A stretch of 21,317 bases of DNA from a virus. The notes under the pieces were generated by a model that was not told where the DNA came from, made no database searches, and saw only the letters and a list, made by a program, of their open reading frames with translations. The position numbers were made by a program, and so were the translations under genes. The DNA is taken from positions 1 through 21,317 of IMG/VR virus record IMGVR_UViG_3300042465_002783. The stretch is one strand, 5' to 3'. Below are positions 1 to 6,659 of this stretch, in pieces. Within the stretch, counting starts at the first letter, position 1; each line of letters begins with the position of its first letter.

Positions 1-1
1 T

Positions 2-127
2 TATTCAGGTGAGAAGCTTGAGAAGGAAGATGCTGAATTGATTATCGCAAAGAACAGGCACGGAGAATGCCACACGATAGACACCACCTTTATTGGATCA
101 CGCACAATGTACGAAGAACGACTATGA
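2..127 (+). CDS. C-terminal end of a DnaB-like replicative helicase (5' truncated)
   Basis: The frame is open from the window edge to a TGA at 125-127 and encodes 41 residues. It contains LIIAKNRHGECHTIDTTFIG followed by SRTMYEE, which resembles the DnaB C-terminal pattern (EviiaKqRnGptgt..l.F....rFe). DnaB-family helicases unwind DNA as hexamers at the fork; the ATPase core would lie upstream, outside the window. The TGA overlaps the ATG of the next gene as ATGA, the coupling used throughout this operon, which supports the frame. A RecA-like or UvsW-type helicase cannot be excluded from so short a tail. Confidence 0.7.
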   Translation, partial: YSGEKLEKEDAELIIAKNRHGECHTIDTTFIGSRTMYEERL

Positions 128-720
128 GAAAGTATTGGACAAAGCAAGAGGTAGATATTTTCGTCAAGATATATCCGCATACGATCACAAACGAAATGGC
201 AGTACAGTTCAACTGCACTATGTCGCAGGTATACAACAAAGCAACCAAATTGGAGCTGAAGAAAACACCTGAGTATTTAGCCATCAATGGTGGACGGATT
301 AAAGAATCCAATATCCACACCCAATTCAGGAAAGGACAAAAAGCTTGGAACAAAGGGATGAAAGGATTGCATATTGGAGGAGTGGAAACACAGTTCAAAA
401 AAGGACACAAGCCACCCAATTGGAAACCGATTGGATATCGTTCAATTCGTGATGGATACCTGGTAGAAAAAACCGACAAAGGATTTCAGTTTGTTCACAT
501 CCTACTTTGGAAACAACACAACCAAGAGATCCCGAAAGGAATGTTTGTGGTATTCAAAGACCGAAACAAAATGAACATCACGATTGAGAATTTAGAGTTA
601 ATTGATAGGGCTGAAAATATGAGGAGAAATTCCTATGTCAACCTACCCGAAGAAATCAAAGAAGTAATTCACATCAAAAAACAAATAACAAGAAAAATAA
701 ACAGCTATGGCAAGAAATAA
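124..720 (+). CDS. HNH endonuclease (phage HNH_3 type) with N-terminal HTH/Myb-like region
   Basis: This 198-residue protein is probably a free-standing HNH endonuclease that nicks or cuts DNA, of the kind often found as a homing-type gene in phages. Residues 1-45 (RKYWTKQEVDIFVKIYP, then a helix-rich stretch) resemble a SANT/Myb-like or HTH DNA-binding segment. Residues 64-105 carry spaced QFRKGQKAWNKG and QFKKGHKPPNW motifs common in phage HNH proteins. Residues 121-170 form the HNH-like core, with FVHILLWKQHN, FVVFKDRNKMN, ENLELIDRAENMRRNS. The first His of the usual HHxD element is Phe here, a variant I recall from other phage copies. An ATG at 67 is in frame, but it lies inside the helicase gene; the ATG at 124 overlaps the helicase stop as ATGA and is preferred. 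Confidence 0.85.
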   Translation: MRKYWTKQEVDIFVKIYPHTITNEMAVQFNCTMSQVYNKATKLELKKTPEYLAINGGRIKESNIHTQFRKGQKAWNKGMKGLHIGGVETQFKKGHKPPNWKPIGYRSIRDGYLVEKTDKGFQFVHILLWKQHNQEIPKGMFVVFKDRNKMNITIENLELIDRAENMRRNSYVNLPEEIKEVIHIKKQITRKINSYGKK

Positions 721-928
721 AATGACCGACCTACGAGATCACCTTTTTGAAGTATTGGAAAAATTAAGAGATGGTGAGATTGACATTGAAACTGCACAAA
801 CGATGGCAGATGTTTCACAAGTGATTATCAACTCAGCCAAGATTGAAGTTGACTTCATCAAAGTAACTGGCAGTACATCGGATTCAGGATTCATCCAACT
901 CGGTGAACACAATCAAAAATTGTTATGA
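707..928 (+). CDS. Small conserved phage protein, function unknown
   Basis: A 73-residue, mostly helical protein. The pattern TDLRDHLFEVLEKLRDGEIDIETAQTMADVSQVIINSAKIEVDF looks like a small conserved phage protein usually placed near replication or recombination genes; I do not know its role. It overlaps the HNH gene by 14 bases. A second in-frame ATG at 722, just after the HNH stop, is an equally plausible start and would give 68 residues beginning MTDLRDHL. Its stop overlaps the next start as ATGA. Confidence 0.7.
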   Translation: MARNKMTDLRDHLFEVLEKLRDGEIDIETAQTMADVSQVIINSAKIEVDFIKVTGSTSDSGFIQLGEHNQKLL

Positions 929-1401
929 TTGATTATCAAGAGATGCACCTGTTGAAGCAAGAAGTCAAACGGCTCAAAGGTGTAATCGCAGAACTGAACG
1001 ATTCACGGATGCGAGAGATCAAGAAACTCAAAGACCAAATCGTGAACCCACGATGCAAGATCAACGAGATTGATGCCGAATGGACTGAAGCAATGAGGGT
1101 GGTGTGCATCATCTACGATGTTACTCCCGATGAGATACTGGAGAAGGTGAGAAGGCAAGGCATAATGGATGCCCGTCATTTGTTTTGTTATCTTTGCAAA
1201 AAGCATTTGCGGATGACCTACCTTTCCATCGGTCAGGTACTGCACCGTGATCACTCAACCATCATCCATTCCGTTCAAACCTATGAAGATCTGATCACCT
1301 ATGACAAATCAATCAATCAATTCTATGTTGAGGCTATATCCTTATTGGGTCTGCACCTCCACGAAAGGTCTAAGCTCGTCAATCAGTATAGTCCAATCTG
1401 A
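925..1401 (+). CDS. Coiled-coil protein with stand-alone DnaA domain IV-like (Bac_DnaA_C) DNA-binding region
   Basis: A 158-residue protein. Residues 5-40 are a probable coiled coil (LLKQEVKRLKGVIAELNDS). Residues about 52-125 resemble DnaA domain IV, the helix-turn-helix part that binds DnaA boxes. The signature is DARHLFCYL (82-90), then SIGQVLHRDHSTIIHSV (101-117), matching the DnaA pattern (L/G)RDHSTV.HA. The AAA+ ATPase domain of DnaA is absent. It follows a helicase end in a replication operon, so it may recognise DnaA-box-like sites at the phage origin or interfere with host DnaA; both roles are inferred. The start forms ATGA with the preceding stop. Confidence 0.75.
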   Translation: MIDYQEMHLLKQEVKRLKGVIAELNDSRMREIKKLKDQIVNPRCKINEIDAEWTEAMRVVCIIYDVTPDEILEKVRRQGIMDARHLFCYLCKKHLRMTYLSIGQVLHRDHSTIIHSVQTYEDLITYDKSINQFYVEAISLLGLHLHERSKLVNQYSPI

Positions 1402-1474
1402 GGAGGAAGCGTTACGCATCAAGAAAAAATACGAAAAAGATGGTTATATTTGCATTATTGAAAAGAAAAGTTGA
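1325..1474 (+). CDS. Possible 49-residue ORF bridging the DnaA-like and sigma-like genes
   Basis: A short frame with one ATG at 1325 encodes 49 residues. The first 77 bases overlap the end of the DnaA-like gene; the unique part reads VQSEEEALRIKKKYEKDGYI followed by CIIEKKS, which looks like an ordinary small soluble protein. Its TGA at 1472-1474 overlaps the TTG start of the next gene as TTGA. That is the coupling seen at nearly every junction here, and it supports both this frame and the unusual TTG start. It has no recognised family. The N-terminal half is less convincing and could be read-through of an overlapping frame. Confidence 0.4.
   Translation: MLRLYPYWVCTSTKGLSSSISIVQSEEEALRIKKKYEKDGYICIIEKKS
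1445..1452 (+). promoter_or_regulatory. Perfect match to the Bacteroidota -7 box (TAnnTTTG)
   Basis: TATATTTG matches TAnnTTTG at all six fixed positions and lies 18 bases before the TTG start at 1471. No TTG/TTTG is present at the expected -33 distance, and the site lies inside the possible short ORF at 1325-1474. It is a candidate only. Confidence 0.3.
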
Positions 1475-1980
1475 CAAAAGCGGATATCATATTGGAGTTA
1501 TCCAAAGCCGATTGGCTGAGGAAAGCAACGAAGAACATCGCTAAGAACAACGAACTTGCCAACGAACTGTATCAATACTTTTTTTTAACCATCCTTGAAA
1601 AACCTGATGACTATGTTGAGAAGTTGCACCGAGAAGGATATCTCCAGTTTTGGGCAATCCGCACTTTATACCTTTGTATCAACGGCAACAGGCATCCCTT
1701 CGCAGAATCTCGCATATACGATCAGTATGATGTCTATGAGCTGGACTTCCCCGAAGAACCCGACCTACTATTTGAGAGAGAGCAAGAAGAACAAATTGAA
1801 TCAAACCGAATTAACAAAATAAACCAGGTAACTGAAACGGCATACTTCTATGAAAGAGAACTTTTCAAACTTTGGTGCAGCGGAATGTCAGCGAGAGCCA
1901 TCCACCGCCAAACCGATATCTCAGTTCGTGAAGTGCTAAGAGTAATTAAACTAATGAAAGAAAGATGTACAACGAAATAA
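1471..1980 (+). CDS. Sigma-70-like / HTH regulatory protein (putative)
   Basis: A 169-residue protein starting at TTG. Residues 15-45 (WLRKATKNIAKNNELANELYQYFFLTILEK) recall region 2 of small sigma factors (asymmetric DLvQEvFl.iwek pattern). Residues about 128-168 (ERELFKLWCSGMSARAIHRQ, then TDISVREVLRVIKLMKER) form a helix-turn-helix like sigma region 4. The linker is acidic (PEEPDLLFEREQEEQIE). This layout is common among Bacteroidota phage proteins annotated as sigma-like; a role in late transcription is plausible given the late genes downstream. The TTG start is supported by TTGA overlap with the short upstream frame. It overlaps the next gene by 16 bases. Confidence 0.6.
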   Translation: MTKADIILELSKADWLRKATKNIAKNNELANELYQYFFLTILEKPDDYVEKLHREGYLQFWAIRTLYLCINGNRHPFAESRIYDQYDVYELDFPEEPDLLFEREQEEQIESNRINKINQVTETAYFYERELFKLWCSGMSARAIHRQTDISVREVLRVIKLMKERCTTK

Positions 1981-2219
1981 TTGGAATTGCTTGTCTAAGC
2001 ATCATCATCGTCAACTTTGGCAAACCAGCCGACTTGTTAAAACGCTATCTCTACGGAAGCGATTATTCCAAATGGAAACGAATGAAACCACTTGACTGTG
2101 CTTTCTGCTTGTCGTGGTGGTTGGGTTTGTCTTTTTTTATATACACCTACGGATTTGTGGGTATCTTGTACGCATCCATCGCAACCGTAATTGTTGCACT
2201 CCTTGAGACAAAAATATGA
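1965..2219 (+). CDS. Small membrane protein with LDCAFCLSWW motif
   Basis: An 84-residue predicted inner-membrane protein. A hydrophobic segment occupies residues 5-17; residues 50-80 (LSWWLGLSFFIYTYGFVGIL and on) form one or two further TM segments. Between them a CxxC-containing motif, LDCAFCLSWW, resembles the C-x-x-C-x-(S/T)-(F/W)-W element of small phage and bacterial membrane proteins of DUF1360 type. The role is unknown. It overlaps the upstream gene by 16 bases and the downstream one as ATGA. Confidence 0.7.
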   Translation: MYNEIIGIACLSIIIVNFGKPADLLKRYLYGSDYSKWKRMKPLDCAFCLSWWLGLSFFIYTYGFVGILYASIATVIVALLETKI

Positions 2220-2467
2220 TAGAATTCATCCAGTCACTTCGCCCGGCATACGAGATCTACAAAAAGACACTCGTGTTCCAATTAACGCCTGAGCAATCCG
2301 CACAACTTCAAAATGTACATCGTGAGATATTTGGTCGCAATGTTCCCAACTGCCATACTTGTGTGATTGAGTCGGTGTTCTCACTTTTGATATGGGCAGA
2401 CCAAAAAGCATTGGAGTTGGCACAACTTGCCGATGATGAGCAGAAACCAAAACGCAAACGGCAATGA
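2216..2467 (+). CDS. Small conserved phage protein with CxxC motif, function unknown
   Basis: An 83-residue protein. Residues 36-52 hold REIFGRNVPNCHTCVIES, a GRxVPxCxxC pattern that may bind metal or form a disulfide, followed by a hydrophobic helix and a basic tail (KPKRKRQ). I have the impression of similar small proteins in other Bacteroidota phages but no function to attach. Start and stop both form ATGA overlaps with the neighbours, which fixes the start. Confidence 0.65.
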   Translation: MIEFIQSLRPAYEIYKKTLVFQLTPEQSAQLQNVHREIFGRNVPNCHTCVIESVFSLLIWADQKALELAQLADDEQKPKRKRQ

Positions 2468-2688
2468 CAAACAATAAACAACTGACGGCAGTGGAGCAAC
2501 TATTTGTAAAAATGCTCGATATTCAAGAATCATTAAATCAATTAACTTTTGATGAATATTCAGAATTACTAAACAAGTATCATGAAATCGAAAAGAATCA
2601 AGCAATTAATTTTGCTTTAGATTGTCATAGAATGACCACAGACCAAATAGAAGAACACTACATTAAAACATACGGACTATACTTATGA
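2464..2688 (+). CDS. Small acidic/helical protein, tandem relative of the next gene
   Basis: A 74-residue protein of unknown function beginning MTNNKQLTAVEQLF and ending with HYIKTYGLYL. The next gene starts MKNNKQQTAVEWLW and contains DDYYNETFG, so the two share both ends of a common small-protein design (N-terminal NNKQ-TAVE, central EIEKNQ/EMEKEQ, terminal YY/YI.T.G). They are likely tandem paralogues or one gene partly copied. It is coupled by ATGA on both sides and is more AT-rich than its neighbours. Confidence 0.65.
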   Translation: MTNNKQLTAVEQLFVKMLDIQESLNQLTFDEYSELLNKYHEIEKNQAINFALDCHRMTTDQIEEHYIKTYGLYL

Positions 2689-2936
2689 AAAACAATAAAC
2701 AACAAACGGCAGTGGAGTGGTTATGGGAAATTGCATATAACAGAGAATTAACCTTTGAAGATTGGAAACAAGCCAAAGAAATGGAGAAGGAACAACACGG
2801 AAAAACTTGGGATACGGCTATGGACAACTTAGATGCCAGAGGTGGTAACATTGTTCGTGCTTATGTAGATTTTGATGATTACTACAACGAAACATTCGGA
2901 GCAGACCATATTGTTGACACGGACAAAATGATATGA
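2685..2936 (+). CDS. Small protein, tandem relative of the preceding gene
   Basis: An 83-residue protein, NNKQQTAVEWLWEI at the N-terminus, then KQAKEMEKEQ and YVDFDDYYNETFG. Proteins with the TAVEWL start and a Y-N-E-T-(F/Y)-G end are frequent small ORFs in Bacteroidota phages; their function is unknown to me. The first 33 bases are close to those of the preceding gene, including the shared strings aaacaataaacaac and acggcagtggag. It is joined by ATGA to both neighbours. Confidence 0.65.
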   Translation: MKNNKQQTAVEWLWEIAYNRELTFEDWKQAKEMEKEQHGKTWDTAMDNLDARGGNIVRAYVDFDDYYNETFGADHIVDTDKMI

Positions 2937-3190
2937 AACCCCACACCAAAATGTACCTAAACCATTTCGGATATGACATTAGTGACTTCATCCCTTGCGA
3001 GGTGTGTGGCAAAACTGCCATTGACATCCATCACATTGAAGCGAGAGGAATCGGAGGGAGCAAAGAGGCAGACAACATTGAAAACTTGATGGCGTTATGT
3101 CGTGAGGATCACTTGAAGTATGGTGATAAAAAACAACACAAGGAGTGGTTGAAATCCATTCACGAACAAAGATTGTCAATGGCAAAATAA
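2933..3190 (+). CDS. Small HNH endonuclease
   Basis: An 85-residue protein with a compact zinc-ribbon-type HNH motif. C22 and C25 (PCEVCGK) pair with C56 and H60 (LMALCREDH) as likely zinc ligands; DIHHIEARGIGG (31-42) carries the catalytic His and IENLMALC the Asn region. Small HNH proteins next to terminase genes are common in long-tailed phages and can be needed for packaging. Here it is separated by only 22 bases from the putative small terminase, so a packaging role is reasonable but inferred. The start overlaps the preceding stop as ATGA. Confidence 0.85.
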   Translation: MKPHTKMYLNHFGYDISDFIPCEVCGKTAIDIHHIEARGIGGSKEADNIENLMALCREDHLKYGDKKQHKEWLKSIHEQRLSMAK

Positions 3191-3212
3191 CTGTGAAATA
3201 ACAGCGAGAATT

Positions 3213-3590
3213 ATGGCAAATGAGCAAAACTTAAAACCCTTTCAAAAAGGTGGAGATGAAAGAATAAATCTGCAAGGTAGACCGCAGAAGCTCATCACTC
3301 AAATGAAGGAAATCGGATACACCAAAACTCAGGTGGAGGAAACGATGTTGTCAATGCTTTCGCTATCACGGAAAGAATTGGAGAAGATAGACAAAGGGGA
3401 TGAGTACACAATAATGGAACGCACGATTGCCGGTGCATTGCTGAAGGGTCACGACAAAAACTCCTTGTTCAACTTGGAGATGTTGCTCACACGATCACAA
3501 GGCAAACCAAAAGAAACGATTGACCAAACTATTGAATCAAAGAACTTCACAATAACACTAAATTTAGATGAGAGCAAACTGGAGAGATGA
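3213..3590 (+). CDS. Putative terminase small subunit (DUF5681-like)
   Basis: A 125-residue protein. Its N-terminus (LKPFQKGGDERINLQGRPQK, residues 7-26) matches the FkkGnp.in.kGRPkk opening of DUF5681-type phage proteins, followed by helices (KLITQMKEIGYTKTQVEETM) that could form the DNA-recognition HTH. Small terminases bind the packaging site and load DNA on the large subunit. The position, after an HNH gene and 1.9 kb before the large terminase, supports the call, though two glycosyltransferase genes intervene. The last 23 bases overlap the next gene. No clear Shine-Dalgarno site is present. Confidence 0.6.
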   Translation: MANEQNLKPFQKGGDERINLQGRPQKLITQMKEIGYTKTQVEETMLSMLSLSRKELEKIDKGDEYTIMERTIAGALLKGHDKNSLFNLEMLLTRSQGKPKETIDQTIESKNFTITLNLDESKLER

Positions 3591-3753
3591 GAACATCCTA
3601 CCACCTGAAGATGAACGACTTTGTGTGGTAAGTGATAACCAAGAAATCAAACACCTTGCCCGTTACATTGACGGTTATTGGATTGATGAATTCACAGGGA
3701 ACTTTGTAGAGATGTTGTACTGGATGCCCATCCCGTTATTACCAAACGAATGA
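3568..3753 (+). CDS. DUF551-like small protein
   Basis: A 61-residue protein with a tryptophan-rich pattern: NWRDENILPPEDERLCVVSD, then ARYIDGYWID and MLYWMPIPLLP at the C-terminus. The order W...LP......V......Y...W....(V/Y)..WMP(I/L)P..P is that of DUF551, a small phage domain of unknown function. It overlaps the preceding gene by 23 bases and the following start as ATGA. Confidence 0.7.
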   Translation: MRANWRDENILPPEDERLCVVSDNQEIKHLARYIDGYWIDEFTGNFVEMLYWMPIPLLPNE

Positions 3754-4493
3754 AAGTAATCCAATCGGGGCATCTCGGTGATTTGATCTATTCACTCACG
3801 GCAACAAAACGAGTTGCGGAGTTACACGGTGCAGTAGATTTCCACATCGGATTCCGTGAGCAGAATACTGTTTCAGGGCATCCAAGCGGAGGGTATTGTA
3901 TGAACTTAAACTCATACGAATACATCAAACCTTTGCTTGAGCATCAATCGTACATTAAAAGCGTTGAGATGCACTCACACCCCGACATTGATTATGACTT
4001 TGATAAGTTCAGGAAGCACGGATTGAATCTCTCTGCTGGTGATTTGAGGCGGAATCACTTTCTTGTCTACCCCGAATTAATGACCGACCTTCACGAACCT
4101 TGCATTGAAGCGACTGAACCTATCCCATACTTTGCGGACAAGATACTTTTGAACTTCTCATCTCGTTATCGCAATTACGACATCAACTATTTTCCATTGA
4201 AGCAACACAAGTGCGTTTTCTTTGGCTATGAAGATGAGTACATTGCATTCACCGAGCGATGGCAGTTGGATTGTGAACTTCTGAAATGCCAAGATGCTTT
4301 GATGTTGGCAACCATTGTCGGCAGTTGCAAGGCATTCATCGGCAATCAGTCAAGCACATACGCCATTGCAGAACAAATGAAAGTTAAACGATTGCTTGAG
4401 ATATGCGTTCACACACCGAATGTCATCCCCGTCAACAATGGCTTTGACTATGTAACGAATCAAGCGTTCAATCACTTACTGAAAACTCTATGA
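3750..4493 (+). CDS. Glycosyltransferase-like protein, GT-B fold, heptosyltransferase (GT9)-like
   Basis: A 247-residue protein resembling the ADP-heptose/GT9 group. The N-terminal SGHLGDLIYSLTATKRVAE (6-24) matches the GDxl.s.Pal..lr acceptor-domain start; KILLNFSSRYR (131-141) is the start of the second Rossmann domain; KAFIGNQSSTYAIAEQMKVK (194-213) matches the FIGNdSg..HlAaa.g donor-site motif, with Gln-Ser-Ser-Thr in place of Asp-Ser-Gly. It is shorter than typical GT9 enzymes (about 320-350 residues). Its substrate is unknown; modification of virion proteins, phage DNA or host surface glycans are all possible. It is coupled by ATGA to both neighbours. Confidence 0.7.
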   Translation: MKVIQSGHLGDLIYSLTATKRVAELHGAVDFHIGFREQNTVSGHPSGGYCMNLNSYEYIKPLLEHQSYIKSVEMHSHPDIDYDFDKFRKHGLNLSAGDLRRNHFLVYPELMTDLHEPCIEATEPIPYFADKILLNFSSRYRNYDINYFPLKQHKCVFFGYEDEYIAFTERWQLDCELLKCQDALMLATIVGSCKAFIGNQSSTYAIAEQMKVKRLLEICVHTPNVIPVNNGFDYVTNQAFNHLLKTL

Positions 4494-5479
4494 AATTACT
4501 GATACTTACTGACGGAATGAATGGTGTAGTTTACCACCGACTATTCACGCCACACTTACGGATGCAAATTGACGGACAAGCGGATGTCAGCGTTTGTCAA
4601 TCACAAGAGGAATGGCTCACACTTGATTACACCCAATTTGATGTGATCATCTTCTCACGATGGCTTGGGGCAAAGCATTATGATGTGCTGAAAAAGATTG
4701 CTGATTCAGGCACTCCCTATGTTGTGGACATTGATGACTATTGGGTTCTCCCAAAATACAACCCGGCATATTGGAACTATCGCAAAGGAATCAAGCAAGG
4801 TGTGAAGGATGCCATCAATTACGCTGATGCGGTGATCACCACAACTCCAGCACTTGCCAAAGAGATTCGGCAGATCAATGAGAATGTGACTGTTGTTTCC
4901 AACTGCTTGGATCTAACCCACAAACAATGGGAAGGCGAACCACTACCAAGAACTGACAAAGTGAAAGTCGGATGGGTGGGTGGAGTTACACACGAGGAGG
5001 ACTTGAAGCTCATTGCTGAGGAGATCAAAGGAATGGACATTGAGTTCTACATCTGCGGATATACACCAGGAGAGATTTGGAATCGCATTGCCAAGAGTAT
5101 GCCCGATGCAAAGATTGTTGAAGGCACAACCGTGTTTGAATATGGTGAGGTGTACAAGCACTTTGATATCGTGGTCGCACCGTTGCAAGATACCAAGTTC
5201 AACAACTGCAAATCTGAGCTGAAGATACTGGAAGCCAGTGCATACAAAAAGCCGATCATTTGTTCTGCCGTCTTGCCGTACCTTTATCACACCGCAAACG
5301 ATGGGGTGCTATTTCTTCCACGCAATCAATGGAGATCAGGCATTCAGAAGTTGATTGATGCCGGGCATTCAGTTCGTCAGTCAATGGGTCAAAGCAACTA
5401 CGACTACTGCAACAAGCATCATAACCTTGCACTACACAACTTGACGAGAATGTCGGTGTATCAACGCTTATGCAAATAA
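4490..5479 (+). CDS. Glycosyltransferase, GT-B fold, family 4-like
   Basis: A 329-residue protein. The N-terminal domain begins MKLLILTDGMNGVVYHRLFT and contains VDIDDYW (79-85); a second Rossmann domain starts at VKVGWVGGVTHEEDL (158-172). The donor-binding motif lies at 241-258: KSELKILEASAYKKPIIC, the GT4 pattern K..lK..EA.A.g.Pvi. It lacks a signal peptide or TM segments, so it should act in the cytoplasm. It is adjacent to the GT9-like gene and overlaps the large terminase by 10 bases, so the pair is made with the packaging proteins. Acceptor unknown. Confidence 0.8.
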   Translation: MKLLILTDGMNGVVYHRLFTPHLRMQIDGQADVSVCQSQEEWLTLDYTQFDVIIFSRWLGAKHYDVLKKIADSGTPYVVDIDDYWVLPKYNPAYWNYRKGIKQGVKDAINYADAVITTTPALAKEIRQINENVTVVSNCLDLTHKQWEGEPLPRTDKVKVGWVGGVTHEEDLKLIAEEIKGMDIEFYICGYTPGEIWNRIAKSMPDAKIVEGTTVFEYGEVYKHFDIVVAPLQDTKFNNCKSELKILEASAYKKPIICSAVLPYLYHTANDGVLFLPRNQWRSGIQKLIDAGHSVRQSMGQSNYDYCNKHHNLALHNLTRMSVYQRLCK

Positions 5480-6657
5480 ACTACACCCGACCATATCTAA
5501 CCAACTACCAAAAGGACATCCTTGATTGCGATGCTCGTTTCACGATTACGGCTGCATCAACCAAGACCGGCAAGACCGCATCACATATCATTTGGCTCTT
5601 TGAACAAGCACTCCAATGCAAGGATGGGCAGTCGGTGTGGTGGGTTGCTCCAGTATACCAACAAGCGGAGATTGCATTCCGAAGGATGAAGAACCAAGTC
5701 ACGGACAAGAACTTCTTCTTGAGCAACGAAACAAAACTATTGTTGACCTTGCCAACGGGATCACGGATTGAATTCAAGTCAGGAGAGAAACCCGACAACT
5801 TGTATGGTGATGATGTCTATGCTGCCGTGATTGATGAGGCATCAAGGATGCGTGAGGAATCGTGGTATGCACTCCGTTCTACTTTGACTGCTACACAAGG
5901 CAAGTGCAAACTGATTGGGAATGTCAAAGGCAAAAAGAACTGGTTCTACAAATTAGGTGAGAGAGCAAGGCAAGGCGAACCCGACTACAAGTATTTCAAG
6001 ATTACGGCATACGATGCAGCAAGGGAAGGCATCATATCGGAGAAAGAGATTGAACAAGCAAAGCGTGATCTACCTGATTATGTCTTTCGGGAATTATATC
6101 TTGCAGAACCAGCCGATGACAAGTCAAATCCGTTTGGCTTGGATGCAATCCGCAAATGCTACCGACCAATATCATCAATGCCCGTTGTTGCTTGGGGAGT
6201 GGATTTGGCAAAATACTCGGATTACACGGTGATAATCGGACTGGATGCAAACAACTGTGTTTGTTTCTGCGAACGATTCCAAGCGGATTGGTCAGTCACT
6301 CAAGCGAGGATTGTCAAACTGATTGGCAACACACCATCGTTTGTGGATAGTACAGGCGTTGGAGATCCTATCGTTGAACAACTTCAGCGACTTTGTCAAA
6401 GGGTCAAGGGATTCAAGTTTACATCGCAAAGCAAACAACAGTTGATTGAAGGGTTGGTGATGTCGGTGCAACAAACCGATGTGTTCTTTCCTGAAGAACC
6501 GATTGGAAGTGAGATGGAGAATTTTGAATTTGAATATACAAGAACAGGTGTGCGATATACTGCACCCGTTGGACTACACGATGACTGCGTGATGGCTCTT
6601 GCACTTGCCGTTGATTGCAAAGCCCACAATAGACCAGGCACTTTTTACTTCGCATAA
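5470..6657 (+). CDS. terL: Terminase large subunit (ATPase-nuclease)
   Basis: A 395-residue packaging motor protein that pumps DNA into the prohead and cuts concatemers. Walker A is ASTKTGKT (29-36), Walker B is AAVIDEA (118-124, D122/E123), and the coupling motif is KLIGNVKGK (147-155). The RNase H-like nuclease domain has WGVDLAKYSDYTV (D245), FVDSTGVGD (D293) and HDDCVMALALA (D371/D372), so all expected acidic residues are present. It is somewhat short for the family but complete. The ATG overlaps the preceding gene by 10 bases; the TAA is followed after two bases by the next ATG. Confidence 0.95.
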   Translation: MQINYTRPYLTNYQKDILDCDARFTITAASTKTGKTASHIIWLFEQALQCKDGQSVWWVAPVYQQAEIAFRRMKNQVTDKNFFLSNETKLLLTLPTGSRIEFKSGEKPDNLYGDDVYAAVIDEASRMREESWYALRSTLTATQGKCKLIGNVKGKKNWFYKLGERARQGEPDYKYFKITAYDAAREGIISEKEIEQAKRDLPDYVFRELYLAEPADDKSNPFGLDAIRKCYRPISSMPVVAWGVDLAKYSDYTVIIGLDANNCVCFCERFQADWSVTQARIVKLIGNTPSFVDSTGVGDPIVEQLQRLCQRVKGFKFTSQSKQQLIEGLVMSVQQTDVFFPEEPIGSEMENFEFEYTRTGVRYTAPVGLHDDCVMALALAVDCKAHNRPGTFYFA

Positions 6658-6659
6658 CT

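Noticed and set aside
67-123. Upstream in-frame ATG for the HNH gene
   Set aside because: It lies within the helicase C-terminus, and the ATG at 124 overlaps the helicase stop as ATGA, the operon's usual coupling.
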